Shown one piece after another: positions 1 through 9,733 of a stretch of DNA of 64,000 nt. Location of the stretch: assembly GCF_004770895.1 (NCBI RefSeq), contig NZ_RQHS01000005.1, positions 620,001 to 684,000 on the forward strand. Reading direction: 5' to 3'. The DNA is from Leptospira dzoumogneensis (GTDB lineage: Bacteria > Spirochaetota > Leptospiria > Leptospirales > Leptospiraceae). Numbering within the stretch: position 1 is the stretch's first letter; every line of letters begins with the position of its first letter. The notes beneath the pieces were generated by a model, which saw nothing but the letters and a program-made list of their open reading frames with translations, was not told where the DNA came from and did not search any database. A program made the position numbers and the translations under genes.

Positions 1-446
1 ATCTTTACGGATTCTTCTACTTTTCCGAAAGAGGCGATAAAACGATTTGCTTCTCCGTCTCCCATCTTTGGAGCGGGTTCGGTGTTTTCGGAGGGAATAC
101 TTACCACTTCGCGAACAGTGTCCACGATGAGTCCAAGACTTTCTCCTTCTATGTTTAAGATGATTACGCAGGTTTTTTCGGTATAAGGAATGGATTCCAT
201 ATGGAATCTTAGCCTAACATCAATTAGTGGAACTACTTTGCCTCGGAGGTTGGTCACTCCTTTGATAAATGCAGGCATATCGGGAACTTCCGTGATAGGC
301 TGCATCCCGATGATCTCTATGATATATTTGATCTCTAATCCGTATTCTCTGTCGGTCAGTGAAAAGACTAAATATTTATTCTCTAGTGTGTCTTCATCAT
401 CCGCTTCATCTTCTTCCAGAAGAAGATCTATTTCGTTTTCTGCCAT
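1..446 (-). CDS. cheW: CheW-like chemotaxis coupling protein (3' end cut by window edge)
   Basis: The gene starts at the ATG at 446 and runs off the left edge, so about 148 N-terminal residues are visible. After an acidic leader (MAENEIDLLLEEDEADDED) comes a CheW fold: KYLVFSLTDREYGLEI, then the coupling segment with VPDMPAFIKGVTNLRGKVVPLID, then VIILNIEGESLGLIVDTVREVV. The NLRG-V-P-ID signature is typical of CheW proteins, which join chemoreceptors to CheA at the cytoplasmic face of the membrane. It is divergent from cheD, with about 650 bases between them. The acidic extension of about 20 residues is longer than in enteric CheW. The C-terminus cannot be seen, so a fusion to another domain is not excluded. 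Confidence 0.9.
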   Translation of the reverse strand, partial: MAENEIDLLLEEDEADDEDTLENKYLVFSLTDREYGLEIKYIIEIIGMQPITEVPDMPAFIKGVTNLRGKVVPLIDVRLRFHMESIPYTEKTCVIILNIEGESLGLIVDTVREVVSIPSENTEPAPKMGDGEANRFIASFGKVEESVK

Positions 447-1097
447 ATTTATCCTCGATATTCTTTTCCGAGTAGTCCCTGCACTCGAATAGAATTTGTT
501 TTGTTTGTCTCGAATTCAACATAGCCCGTCGATTTTAACATAAAGACCGCGGGCAGACATACTAAAATAATTTATTTCAAACAATTCTTAGAGCCTTAAA
601 TTATGTCGGATTATTTGCGAAGTTTTGAGATCTTTCTTATATCTATGTTGAAAGATCCGAATTCCGTTTTTTTAAACCGATCTTTTACGGTTTTATCTTT
701 TATAAGAACTAGACCGGCAAGATGTTCGATGGATAAAAAAATAATCCTAATTTATTTCTATTCTTTTTTGATCTCTGGCTTCTAAATTTTTCATAAGACG
801 AACTTAATATAGAAAAAAATAAACGGACTCTAATATCTTATGAAATAATTTTTAAATCCATTTTTAAAAACTAGAGCTAAAGGATTACTCTGCATTCCTT
901 ACCTTACTTTTTTATTAATCGCTCGTTCAAGTAGAGCAAGGCCTGATTTAGTATTTAAAGAAAACGTAAATAGATTTTTGGAATTTCTTTCGTAATTTTC
1001 GGAAAAATATAATTTCACTTTCTTCTTAAAGAACCGTTGTTACATTAGGTCGATTTTCAAAGTCGTATTAGAGTATACTATAGCGCGGGCGGATTGA
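447..1097. other. Intergenic region between divergent cheW and cheD
   Basis: About 650 AT-rich bases hold no gene I can support. The short open frame at 603-785 has no ribosome binding site and an unremarkable translation. A TATACT hexamer at 1074-1079, 19 bases before the cheD start, is a possible -10 box for cheD, but I see no convincing -35. No clear sigma-28 site was found for either gene. Confidence 0.5.
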
Positions 1098-1676
1098 TTG
1101 GAATCAAATAGAGTCATTGAAGAAGAGGAAAAAATCCCGTCGGTGTTTGTTAATGTAGGAGAATGTTTGTTTTCCCAAACTCCAGTCGCGATGAAAACCC
1201 TCTTAGGTTCCTGCGTATCGGTATGTCTATTCGATCCGTTCAATAGATTCGGCGGGATGAATCATATACTTCTCCCAGGAAAATCGGGCATTGATGATTC
1301 CGCAAGATTCGGGATCAATGCTATGGAATTATTGATCAATGAATTCGTGAAGAAAGGAATTCCCAGAAGCCGTTTGCAAGCAAAGATTATAGGCGGGGGG
1401 AAGGTTTTAAGACTAGGCCCTAAAACTGTTCCGATAGGCGAAAGAAACGTAGAGTTCGTGAAAGAATTTTTAAGATCGGAAGAAATTTCTGTTTCCGGAG
1501 AAGAAACAGGAGGCCAGTATTATAGAAATCTACGCTTTTTCACACATACTTTCGAAGTGTTTGTAAAACGTGTACAGATCGATCTAGAGAAAAATATGAT
1601 CGAAAAAAACGAAGCGGCTTATTTGGACAAAATACGGGAGAATATGCGGAAAAAAACGCCGACCACTTTCTTTTAA
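1098..1676 (+). CDS. cheD: Chemoreceptor glutamine deamidase CheD
   Basis: A 192-residue protein with a TTG start. CheD deamidates specific glutamines on chemoreceptors and in some bacteria interacts with CheC or CheY. The family core is present: VFVNVGE near residues 17-22, the catalytic cysteine in LLGSCVSVCLFD (Cys39), and the catalytic histidine in GGMNHILLP (His56). Length and motif order match CheD. It is followed after 60 bases by a histidine-kinase-like gene on the same strand. The start is inferred: TTG gives the usual short N-terminal lead before the NVGE motif, and the ribosome binding site is weak. Confidence 0.93.
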   Translation: MESNRVIEEEEKIPSVFVNVGECLFSQTPVAMKTLLGSCVSVCLFDPFNRFGGMNHILLPGKSGIDDSARFGINAMELLINEFVKKGIPRSRLQAKIIGGGKVLRLGPKTVPIGERNVEFVKEFLRSEEISVSGEETGGQYYRNLRFFTHTFEVFVKRVQIDLEKNMIEKNEAAYLDKIRENMRKKTPTTFF

Positions 1677-1736
1677 TTTCGAACGAAAACTCAAGAACGT
1701 TTAGAAATAAGTATCGGCGCCGCTTAGGAGAAACGA

Positions 1737-2945
1737 TTGAATTCCCTCGTACGCAATTTACTATCACCCGCTATTCTCACCGAAGAAAACGGCAAAATTA
1801 TAGAATCCAACGACAAGTTTGCCGAGCTGATCGGTAAAGAGTTGGATGCCACTTTTGATTATCTAGATTGGATCCATCCGGTAGATAGAGAACATGAGGC
1901 TTCTTTATGGGAAAAAGATCCAAGCCTCAAACATTATGAAATGATAAAACGTCTGAAAAACACGGACGAGATATACTTAGCCTACCATACCGTCACATCC
2001 AGAACAACGGATGGAAATTTATTAACTTTATTTCTTCCCATGGAGACTAAACTCCCTTCCGATTTTAAGAATATTTCCATTCATCCTACCGGAGAAAGTG
2101 TAAAGAAGGCCGAGATAGAAATTTATCGAAAAGCATTGGAAATTTTCGACTGGAAACAATCCCTCAAGGATAGGTATTCCTCCACCGCTTGGATGGATTC
2201 CGCGATAAAACAGATCAATATCACTTTGATGCAGGGAACGGGCGTAGGAAGTTTGATGAGCGTTCTTTCCATGATACTTTCCAAAGCAAAGAAGAAAGAA
2301 GGCGCCGAATTTGTGGAAATCCGCTCTAATCTATTCGATCTTTTGCAGGACGGGGTAGCAAGCGCATCAAGGTTCACTAAATTTTTATCTTCTGCCCAGG
2401 CACTTTTCGAAGAAAGTGAAACTCCCGACGAAATAGGAACGGTTGCTGAATTTGTGGATGTATTGAGAGAGGTGATAGACGATATCAGGCCTTCCGTTCT
2501 TCTCAAGGACCAAAAGATCCTAGTATCAGATAATTTGCATATTCTTTCCAATCGTTTGAGATTTAAGAAACCTTGGATCTCTACAATTGCAAAAGAAGTT
2601 TTGATCAACGCATTAAAGTATTCTCCCGATAGATCCAGCGTTCTGATCCTGGTGCTTAGGATCGGAGATGAGCTGCAATTTAAAGTGATCAACGATCCTC
2701 CATTTTCAGGTTATATACAGGATTTTCATGAGGATCTTGTATTTGAACCTTTTTATAGAGGAGTCAAATTTATGGACGAACGTTTCGACCAGGAACAATT
2801 CGGAATGGGCCTTGGGCTCCCCGTAGTTAAAAAGTTAGTAGAGTTACAAAATGGAAAAGTGCATCTGCAGACAATGAACCTAAATCTGGATGATACCAGA
2901 AAAGAAGGGATCTGTCTTACGATGCGTTTTCCTGTTATAGAGTAG
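1737..2945 (+). CDS. PAS/histidine-kinase-like ATPase lacking a recognisable H-box
   Basis: A 402-residue cytoplasmic protein with no membrane segment. Residues 10-100 resemble a PAS domain. Residues 280-400 form a GHKL ATPase domain with an N-box (EVLINALKYS, Asn291), an F-box-like EPFY (337-340) and a G2 box GMGLGLPVV (356-364). The G1 box is degenerate (VINDPPFSG instead of DxGxG). Where the H-box should lie, residues 166-173 read QGTGVGSL and contain no histidine. The TTG start at 1737 is supported by AGGAG at 1726-1730. The convergent gene at 2960-4234 is a paralogue sharing the QGxGxG segment. Location after cheD suggests a link to chemotaxis signalling. Phosphotransfer in the usual way looks unlikely. 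Confidence 0.8.
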   Translation: MNSLVRNLLSPAILTEENGKIIESNDKFAELIGKELDATFDYLDWIHPVDREHEASLWEKDPSLKHYEMIKRLKNTDEIYLAYHTVTSRTTDGNLLTLFLPMETKLPSDFKNISIHPTGESVKKAEIEIYRKALEIFDWKQSLKDRYSSTAWMDSAIKQINITLMQGTGVGSLMSVLSMILSKAKKKEGAEFVEIRSNLFDLLQDGVASASRFTKFLSSAQALFEESETPDEIGTVAEFVDVLREVIDDIRPSVLLKDQKILVSDNLHILSNRLRFKKPWISTIAKEVLINALKYSPDRSSVLILVLRIGDELQFKVINDPPFSGYIQDFHEDLVFEPFYRGVKFMDERFDQEQFGMGLGLPVVKKLVELQNGKVHLQTMNLNLDDTRKEGICLTMRFPVIE

Positions 2946-2959
2946 AATTACACTGTATT

Positions 2960-4234
2960 CTAAACTTTCTGAAAAACTGGCAGATCCATTTCCATTAGGA
3001 CCATCGTCTCTTCTTCCTCGTCCAAAAAGCTTGTTACGTTGAATGTGGAAATTTTTCCTTCGTGGTTCGAAACTATTTTTTCCACCAATGGCAGCCCTAA
3101 TCCATAATCCAAGGTAGGGACGTCTTCGTGTACGTATTTGGTCAGTCTTGCAAAAGGTTGGAATACGAACTCCGATTCTTCGTTGGGGATCCCTTTTTTA
3201 CTCCCACCTTCTATCTTAGGAGAATTTAAAACAGAGATCAGAAGTTTTCTTTTTTTCAAAGTGAATAATACATAGATCGTAGTCTCGGGTTCCGAAAATT
3301 TGATCGCATTCAGGAGCAGTTCTTCTACCGCTTTTTTAAAACTTTCTTCGTGGATACCTACGGTTGCTCTGGAGTTTACATACTTGTCTTCGCAGATCTT
3401 GATATGAAGTTTTTTGAATCTTGAAAGTTCGTATACGTTATGTATTTCTTTCCTGAATAGATTGTGTATTTGGGAAATGGAATACTCTTCCTTGATCTGA
3501 GCGTTATGGATGAAATAATCCATTTCGTTAAAAATTTCTATGATCCTGTTTGCGGTTTCCGCATTGGATACCAGTAGATCTATTAGAGTAGCGGGGACCT
3601 CGTAATGAGTACCGTTCTGCTTCGCTTTTTTACGTATTAATCCGATCGCGGATACCAATGCACCGAAACCGGATCCCTGACTTAAAGAAGTCCTAATATT
3701 CGAGATAAGATAGGCGCTTTTTGTTTGTAGATCCTTGCGGATCAGATCCTTACGGAACGAATTCCAATCCAAATCCCCTTGGATCTTATTAATTCTTTCC
3801 GTTTCAAGATTATCCTGTAAGAGATCCAGCTCCCAATTTTCCTTTATATGTTTGAGAGTATCTTTGATCTCTTTGGGAGAAGTTGCGTTAATGTCTATGC
3901 AGTCGAAGGCTCCCAAACGTAAGGCTTTAACTATCGTCTTAGCATCCGGACTTTCCAATCCTAAGATAAAAGAAGGAGATCTTTTGGCTGCAAAGAATTT
4001 TCGGGTCAATGTCTCGAATTGAGAGATATCTAACTCCGAGTATACGATCCCAAAATCGCGATCAATATTTAGATCTTCTAATGAAAAAGAATGAAGGACA
4101 GTGAGTCCCACATCTTCGCAGATTTTAGAGATCAGTTCCGATCTTTCGGGACCGATCCCGACTAACAAAATATTTTTTTTAGTCCGGCGTTCCGATTGCC
4201 GAACATCTTTTTTTTCTATTCCAGCGTTCGTCAT
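2960..4234 (-). CDS. Pseudo-receiver plus histidine-kinase-like ATPase lacking an H-box
   Basis: A 424-residue cytoplasmic protein starting at ATG 4234 behind GGAG. Residues 20-130 have the beta/alpha pattern of a receiver domain (NILLVGIGPERSELI; later RLGAFDCIDI). The usual phospho-acceptor position falls in IVYSELDIS (63-71), without the expected LLD motif, so it looks like a pseudo-receiver. Residues 186-193 read QGSGFGAL where an H-box is expected. The C-terminal ATPase domain has Asn309 in ELLLNAIKFS, a degenerate G1 (VLNSPKIEG) and G2 LDYGLGLPLV. It is paralogous to the convergent protein at 1737-2945, with 14 bases between their stop codons. Function is unknown. Confidence 0.78.
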   Translation of the reverse strand: MTNAGIEKKDVRQSERRTKKNILLVGIGPERSELISKICEDVGLTVLHSFSLEDLNIDRDFGIVYSELDISQFETLTRKFFAAKRSPSFILGLESPDAKTIVKALRLGAFDCIDINATSPKEIKDTLKHIKENWELDLLQDNLETERINKIQGDLDWNSFRKDLIRKDLQTKSAYLISNIRTSLSQGSGFGALVSAIGLIRKKAKQNGTHYEVPATLIDLLVSNAETANRIIEIFNEMDYFIHNAQIKEEYSISQIHNLFRKEIHNVYELSRFKKLHIKICEDKYVNSRATVGIHEESFKKAVEELLLNAIKFSEPETTIYVLFTLKKRKLLISVLNSPKIEGGSKKGIPNEESEFVFQPFARLTKYVHEDVPTLDYGLGLPLVEKIVSNHEGKISTFNVTSFLDEEEETMVLMEMDLPVFQKV

Positions 4235-4623
4235 AGACGAGCTCCATCCAAAAGCATTCCCGAATATTCGGAAAATATCTATGTAATATATTTTTAATGA
4301 GCCATAACTCTAGAATAACGCGGGAAATTGAAATATTTAATTTTTTAACTTTTGTATACTAAGATGATAAATATGAAAAAAAAAATTTTATAAATTATGA
4401 ATATCGGATATTTTGAAATTATACGTAAAATAATTTCCATATAATAACACTTTTGGAGTATATTATAATTTACGACTAAACAAAACGTGTTACCTCATAT
4501 GGGAAATTTATTTTTGAGATTTGTTTGAAATAATGAAATATATTAACTTAAATTAGTCGGAATTCGTATTGTAAGGATTATGCGCTGCGGAACGGATATT
4601 CGAGAGAGTGTGTAAAAATAAAA
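4235..4623. other. AT-rich intergenic region
   Basis: About 390 very AT-rich bases lie between the pseudo-receiver kinase and the terminator of the thiolase gene. They presumably hold the promoter of the leftward kinase-like gene, but I cannot assign -35 or -10 boxes with confidence. No open frame here looks real. Confidence 0.4.
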
Positions 4624-4651
4624 ATGCCGCTTTTCGGTCGAAAAGCGGCAT
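4624..4651 (-). terminator. Rho-independent terminator of the thiolase gene
   Basis: A perfect 11-base inverted repeat (ATGCCGCTTTT / AAAAGCGGCAT) surrounds the six-base loop CGGTCG. In the leftward direction it is followed by a T-rich stretch. It lies 25 bases beyond the thiolase stop codon. Confidence 0.85.
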
Positions 4652-4675
4652 CCTTAAAATGAGGAAAATTAGGTG

Positions 4676-5887
4676 TTAGATCCTTTCGATTACTGTTGCG
4701 ATCCCCATTCCTCCGCCTATGCAGAGAGTAATGAGTGCGTAACGTTGATTTCTTCTTTCTAATTCGTCCAATGCGGTCCCGAGAAGAATAGCTCCTGTTG
4801 CTCCCAGAGGATGTCCTAAAGCGATTGCTCCTCCGTTTACGTTGATCTTCTCCAGAGGGATCCCCAAAGTTTTTTGAGTGTAAAGAACCACGGAAGCGAA
4901 TGCTTCGTTGATCTCCCAAAGATCGATATCTTCCACTTTTAGTCCTGCCATTTGGAGCGCTTTTTTGGAAGCGGAAACAGGCCCTGTTAACATGATGGTA
5001 GGGTCTTCTCCAGTAGCTACCGTAGAGAGTATTTTTGCTCTAGGCTTTAATCCGTATTTTTTGATCCCTTCGTCGTTAGCGAGCAGAACGGAAGCGGCGC
5101 CGTCCACGATCCCGGAAGAGTTTCCGAGTGTGTGGATATGATTGATCTTTCCCACATCAGGATAGGATCTTAATGCGATCGCATCTAATTCTCTTTCACC
5201 GACTGTTTTAAAAACTGCACCTAAACTGGAAAGGAATGCGTAGTCGGATTCTATACGAGGGTTCTCATCAGTATCCACTACTGTTCCATCTTCTAACTTT
5301 ACCGGAATAATGGATTTTTTGAATACACCGTCTTTGATCGCTTTGTCAGCTTTCAATTGAGAAGACTCTGCGAATTTGTCCGCTTCTTCTCTGCTGATAT
5401 TATACTTGGTTGCGATCAGATCCGCGGAAATTCCTTGAGGAACAAGATTATAATGTTTTTGTATATTAGGATTTCCTATATTAAAATCCCTGTCTCCTAG
5501 ATCGGCTCCCATTTTTACCCGGCTCATGGACTCCACTCCGCCGCCTAAGCCTACCGCCATTGCCCCTGACTGAACATGGTTTGCGATATTGTTTACCGCT
5601 TGTAATCCTGATCCACAGAAACGGTTTACTGTATATCCCGGAACGGAATTTGGCCATTGTGCAGCCATGACCGCGTAACGTGCGATACATGCAGCTTGGT
5701 CATCCACTTGGGAAACACAACCTAAAACAACTTCTTCTACGATTTCCGGTTTTAATCCGTTTCTTTCTTGGATCGCTAATAGAGTTGAGGCGGAAAGTTC
5801 TTGCGGGTGAACTGATGCAAGTGTTCCTCTTTTTTTACCTTTTCCTCTCGGGGTGCGAACCGCATCGATAACGTATGCGTTGGACAT
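4676..5887 (-). CDS. Acetyl-CoA C-acyltransferase (thiolase, FadA-type)
   Basis: A 403-residue thiolase. These enzymes either cleave 3-ketoacyl-CoA in beta-oxidation or condense two acetyl-CoA. All three catalytic elements are present: the nucleophilic Cys91 in [10 protein letters not shown], His359 in [15 protein letters not shown], and the acid/base Cys389 in TLCIGGGMG. The NEAF motif is at residues 327-330. Length is that of the family. It is transcribed alone, with a terminator just beyond its end. Leptospira use fatty acids as carbon source, which favours a degradative role, but the sequence alone does not separate degradative from biosynthetic thiolases. Confidence 0.92.
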   Translation of the reverse strand: MSNAYVIDAVRTPRGKGKKRGTLASVHPQELSASTLLAIQERNGLKPEIVEEVVLGCVSQVDDQAACIARYAVMAAQWPNSVPGYTVNRFCGSGLQAVNNIANHVQSGAMAVGLGGGVESMSRVKMGADLGDRDFNIGNPNIQKHYNLVPQGISADLIATKYNISREEADKFAESSQLKADKAIKDGVFKKSIIPVKLEDGTVVDTDENPRIESDYAFLSSLGAVFKTVGERELDAIALRSYPDVGKINHIHTLGNSSGIVDGAASVLLANDEGIKKYGLKPRAKILSTVATGEDPTIMLTGPVSASKKALQMAGLKVEDIDLWEINEAFASVVLYTQKTLGIPLEKINVNGGAIALGHPLGATGAILLGTALDELERRNQRYALITLCIGGGMGIATVIERI

Positions 5888-6000
5888 AGTATTTCTCCTA
5901 TAACGAAAGCCGTTCGGTTATTCTTGAACTTATGTTCAAAAACGAAATATGCTTACGGCTTGAGTTTAGAAGAAAGGAGGGAAAAGCAAGCCACTTCTTC

Positions 6001-6972
6001 TTATCCGAATATAACTTTATCGAAGACCCTGAAGTACCAGCAGTCTCCTTTTAAGTTTTCATAAAATCCGTTATGGCCTCCGTATTTTTGGATGAATATC
6101 CTAAGCTTGGAACTTTTAGGGATCTCCTTGAATTCGTCGGGACGTATGATCGGATCGTCTGCGGATGTAACTATAGTCAGATCCACTTTCAATTTTTCAA
6201 AATCCTTTGGACCCAATGTATAAGAATTAAAATAATCATCCGAGTTTTTAAACTCCACAGAAGATGCAACTATCCTATCAGTCATTTCCATGACTGTCTT
6301 TCCTTTCATGATATTCGGATAAGGATGTAGATCCGGAAAATGTACGTTCTTCTTAGCTAAAGATTGTCTCCATTTATCTAAGAAATATTTTCCTAGGATC
6401 AGTTTAGAATCCATCATTTCGGTCGCGGACTTTGGATGAAGAGGAGGACTGACGGCGATACAATGTTTTAAATTCGGGATACTTTGTTTATTCCTGGAAT
6501 GTTCTCTTGCCACTCGGATCGTAAAATTCCCGCCCATAGAAAATCCGCCCAGGTATACCGGAAGTTTATGTCCGAATTCTTTTGCAACTTTGCGTACTGC
6601 TTCGTAGGTCTCTCGTATTAAACTTCCGTTAAACGGTTCCGGATTCAGATGATGAGTGTTCCCATGATCCCTTAAATTCAATCTGAAGATAGAAATTCCC
6701 TTATCGTAAAATCTTCTGGAAGTTCTTTGGATATAATTTGAATCCATACTTCCTTCCCAGCCGTGTATAAGCACTAGTAACGCTTTGTTTTGTGGAGACT
6801 TGGAATAATGACCTAATAAACGAACTCCTTTTCCTGCATCTATAACAACCGGAGAAGCAGTCTTGTCCATAGGATGATCCGGAATATTCTGCCTCATTAA
6901 AGAAGCTAAAACTGTTTGTACAAACGGATGTCTTAGATGAATGGGAGGTTTGAATGGATGAATGGTCTCCAT
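6001..6972 (-). CDS. Alpha/beta hydrolase, YheT/EMB-8 family
   Basis: A 323-residue hydrolase. It opens with a YheT-like lead (PFKPPIHLRHPFVQTVLASL), has the oxyanion segment IHGWEGS (69-75), nucleophile Ser145 in GGFSMGGN, an acidic residue in TSADDPII (Asp272/Asp273) and the terminal His300 in YGGHNGF. This is a complete catalytic triad. No signal peptide is seen, so it should be cytoplasmic. The substrate is not predictable; relatives act on esters of medium-chain acyl groups. It lies 42 bases downstream of the hybrid kinase gene on the same strand and is probably co-transcribed with it. Confidence 0.85.
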   Translation of the reverse strand: METIHPFKPPIHLRHPFVQTVLASLMRQNIPDHPMDKTASPVVIDAGKGVRLLGHYSKSPQNKALLVLIHGWEGSMDSNYIQRTSRRFYDKGISIFRLNLRDHGNTHHLNPEPFNGSLIRETYEAVRKVAKEFGHKLPVYLGGFSMGGNFTIRVAREHSRNKQSIPNLKHCIAVSPPLHPKSATEMMDSKLILGKYFLDKWRQSLAKKNVHFPDLHPYPNIMKGKTVMEMTDRIVASSVEFKNSDDYFNSYTLGPKDFEKLKVDLTIVTSADDPIIRPDEFKEIPKSSKLRIFIQKYGGHNGFYENLKGDCWYFRVFDKVIFG

Positions 6973-7014
6973 ACCGGCAATTCTCCGGATCCGGTTTTAC
7001 GAGACAAGCATTCG

Positions 7015-9312
7015 TCAAAGAAAATCGGAAAGAACTTTATAAAGTTGTTTAGGTTGGAATGGTTTGCCGATAAAACCTTCTATCCCATGTTGAGCGCATT
7101 TTTCATATGCTTCCGAGAATGAACTAGCGGTGACTGCCACGATCGGTGTTTTTGCATTAAAAGAATTTAAAGCATGTATCGCATCCGCAGTATGATATCC
7201 GTCCATCTCAGGCATTTGTAGATCTAGTAGGATCAGATCGTACTTCTTTTCATTCGTATCTAAAAGTTTTAATGCTTCTCTGCCGCTTAGAGCGGAGTCC
7301 GATTGTATCCCTGTTTTACTTAAATGTTTGGATAGGATCTTTACATTGATCTCGTTATCATCTACGATCAAAACAGAGCCTGAAGAGAACTTAGGAACTG
7401 TTTCCGATTGTATCTGAGCCGGAGTAATCTGGATATCTGTTTCGGTTTTTAAAGGAAGAATGATAGAAAATTCGGAACCGAGTCCCGGCACGGAATCCAG
7501 TCGAATATCTCCTTTCATTTTGGAAGTTAGTCTTTTGACTATATAAAGTCCTAATCCTACTCCTCCATACTTACGAGTATCCGCTAAATCTTCCTGGTGG
7601 AATGCGTCAAAGATCCTTAGTCTTGCCTCTTCTTGGATACCTATCCCTGTATCTTTTACTTTGAATAAGATAGAGTTTTCTCCTTCTATATCTAAGGAGA
7701 GTGTGACCAAGCCCTTATCGGTAAACTTGATCGAGTTCGTGATCAGATTCAATAATACCTGTTCGATCCTGGTCCTGTCCCCTATGATCACTTTCGGGAA
7801 TTTTTCGGAGATAGAGATCTTGAATTCTATCTCCTTCTCGAATGCTTTAGGTTCTACTAATATACGTATAAAGTCTATGAAGGTTTTGATCTCGAAAGGT
7901 TCTTCCTTGATCTCCATTTTGGCGGAATCCAAGGTGATGATCTGTAGTAGATCATCTATCAATCTAGAAAGGATCTCGGTAGAATCCGAAAGATCTTTTA
8001 AATATTCTTTTTGTTCCGAGTTCAATTCGGAACCTGCGAGAAGTGTAGCCATCCCGAATATTCCGTTTAAAGGGGTTCTCATCTCGTGAGAGATCATCCC
8101 TAAAAATTCTGACTTTGCTTTGTCTGCCCGTTCCGCTCTTTCTTTTGCTTGTTCTAAAGCTAATTCGGATTGTTTTGCGGCGGAGATATCCGTATGAGTT
8201 CCTACAATACGTGTAGGATCCCCATTCTCATCCTTGATGATAAGCGCTCTGGAACGGATAAATATATATTCTCCACTTTTTGTTTTGAATCTTAAGACCT
8301 TATCGAATCTTTCCGTTTCTTCGGATTGATGTCTTTGGAATGCGGAAAGTGCAATTCTAAGATCCTTGGGATGTACTAATTTTCTCCAGACCTGAAGATC
8401 ATCGGAAGCGATCTCTTGGTCGGTAAAACCAAGCATCGTTTTCCATCTTTCGGAGAGGAAAAGTTGAGAAGTTTTCACATTATAATCCCAGTATCCGTCG
8501 TTGGATGCCAGATACGTGAACTCTAATTGTTCTTTTTGGATCCTAAGCTGATTTTCCACATTTCGGATTTCGGTAATATTTTTATTACTGATCACAAGGC
8601 CTTCGTAAACTCTGCTGATCTGAAGCAGATAAAATCCGGGATTTCCATGGGTGTCTTCAGTTTCGTATTCTTTCTTTACCGCCTGCTGAGTAAGATAAAC
8701 ATTCTTATACAGATCGAATGTCCCTAATTCAATAGTTTTGGGAAATAGTTTGCGTAAATTTTTACCGATAGCGATCTCTTTCGGCATTCCGATCTCGGCT
8801 TCCGCTGCAGGATTTAAGTCCTTATATAAAAAATCTATAATGGATCCTTTCTCATCAAAGATGGGCTCCAAATAATAAACCGCATCTTCGTTGCGATAGG
8901 CTGCTTCCCTAAAAATGTCTTTTTCTTTGATCTCTTGGTTTAGGTCCTTTGCAAGAGAAACGATCCAATCGTCCTTAGGGCAAAGCATCGTAGAGTCGAA
9001 ATATTTTCCGGAAATTATAGACTTGCGAGTTCCTCTCCACTCCGAACCGGCCTTGCTAATGGAATCCATAAACTCGGTGATCTCAGGTTTAAGCTCGCTC
9101 ACATCCGGTCTTAATTCCGTGAAATTTTTTCCTATAAGGAAAGACTTCTCCAGTCGTAAAAGTTTAGCGGCTTGTTCGTTGCAATAATGTAGTTTTATAT
9201 CTTTGATCTTACCGGCTTCATCTCTGATCAGTTCGTTCACATATACGGAAGTCCCGTCCGAATGTTCAAAAAACTTAATGAATGTGAGAATGTCTGCAGG
9301 GATCTCGTTCAT
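7015..9312 (-). CDS. Hybrid sensor histidine kinase with three PAS-like domains and a C-terminal receiver
   Basis: A 765-residue cytoplasmic hybrid kinase. Three PAS-type regions (about 1-120, 130-255 and 265-385) sense an unknown signal. The HisKA domain carries phospho-acceptor His409 in SHEMRTPLNGIFGMA. The HATPase domain (about 515-620) has the N-box LLNLITNSIKF, G1 KDTGIGI and G2 GGVGLGLYIVK. The receiver domain (645-765) has DDNEIN, phospho-acceptor Asp697 in LILLDLQMPEMDG, and the conserved Lys in GKPF. All catalytic residues look intact. No transmembrane segment is present. No separate response regulator gene is adjacent, so its output is unknown. Confidence 0.92.
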   Translation of the reverse strand: MNEIPADILTFIKFFEHSDGTSVYVNELIRDEAGKIKDIKLHYCNEQAAKLLRLEKSFLIGKNFTELRPDVSELKPEITEFMDSISKAGSEWRGTRKSIISGKYFDSTMLCPKDDWIVSLAKDLNQEIKEKDIFREAAYRNEDAVYYLEPIFDEKGSIIDFLYKDLNPAAEAEIGMPKEIAIGKNLRKLFPKTIELGTFDLYKNVYLTQQAVKKEYETEDTHGNPGFYLLQISRVYEGLVISNKNITEIRNVENQLRIQKEQLEFTYLASNDGYWDYNVKTSQLFLSERWKTMLGFTDQEIASDDLQVWRKLVHPKDLRIALSAFQRHQSEETERFDKVLRFKTKSGEYIFIRSRALIIKDENGDPTRIVGTHTDISAAKQSELALEQAKERAERADKAKSEFLGMISHEMRTPLNGIFGMATLLAGSELNSEQKEYLKDLSDSTEILSRLIDDLLQIITLDSAKMEIKEEPFEIKTFIDFIRILVEPKAFEKEIEFKISISEKFPKVIIGDRTRIEQVLLNLITNSIKFTDKGLVTLSLDIEGENSILFKVKDTGIGIQEEARLRIFDAFHQEDLADTRKYGGVGLGLYIVKRLTSKMKGDIRLDSVPGLGSEFSIILPLKTETDIQITPAQIQSETVPKFSSGSVLIVDDNEINVKILSKHLSKTGIQSDSALSGREALKLLDTNEKKYDLILLDLQMPEMDGYHTADAIHALNSFNAKTPIVAVTASSFSEAYEKCAQHGIEGFIGKPFQPKQLYKVLSDFL

Positions 9313-9477
9313 CTTCGTACTTGGGCTTGCACATTATAGGACGGCGGAGATCCTGAAAAGACCCCGAATTTCACGAAAGTAGGCAGCAAATCCTAGATGA
9401 GAAAGCTCTGGTCTAGTATCTGAAAGTGAGGAGTTGGAAAGGATTTTTTGAGGGGAAGAAGAAGTAAAATTCTCTTA

Positions 9478-9663
9478 TTAAGGAACTTCTTCCTCCGGTC
9501 GGGTCCCTAAAAATTCATTTTCAGCATTTTGAGGGGTAAGTTTCCAAATTTCAGATCTTGGGGGATAGGTTTCTAAGACTTCCGCTTCCTTTTGCCCGGA
9601 TTCCAGCTTTCTGCATAGATCCAGGAATGGGTGACGAAGGGAAGAAGCTCCACGTATGCTCAT
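9478..9663 (-). CDS. Small hypothetical protein (61 aa)
   Basis: A small leftward frame whose ATG at 9663 is preceded by GGAGA at seven bases, a better start than the in-frame TTG at 9678. The product begins MSIRGASSLRHPFLDLCRK and ends in an acidic tail (TRPEEEVP). I see no recognised domain, signal peptide or membrane segment. It is divergent from the efflux operon and faces its operator region, so it could be controlled by the same TetR proteins. It may equally be a chance frame. Conservation in other Leptospira would decide. Confidence 0.45.
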   Translation of the reverse strand: MSIRGASSLRHPFLDLCRKLESGQKEAEVLETYPPRSEIWKLTPQNAENEFLGTRPEEEVP

Positions 9664-9733
9664 GTCCAGATTCTCCAATAATGAGACTCAATATCAATAA
9701 AATCTTTTCATTTCGAAAATTTTTCTATTGACG

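Noticed and set aside
603..785. A 60-codon open frame in the cheW-cheD gap
   Set aside because: It has no ribosome binding site, an unremarkable translation and lies in AT-rich intergenic DNA.
7661..8089. A 142-codon frame on the plus strand
   Set aside because: It lies entirely opposite the hybrid histidine kinase, which has intact motifs.
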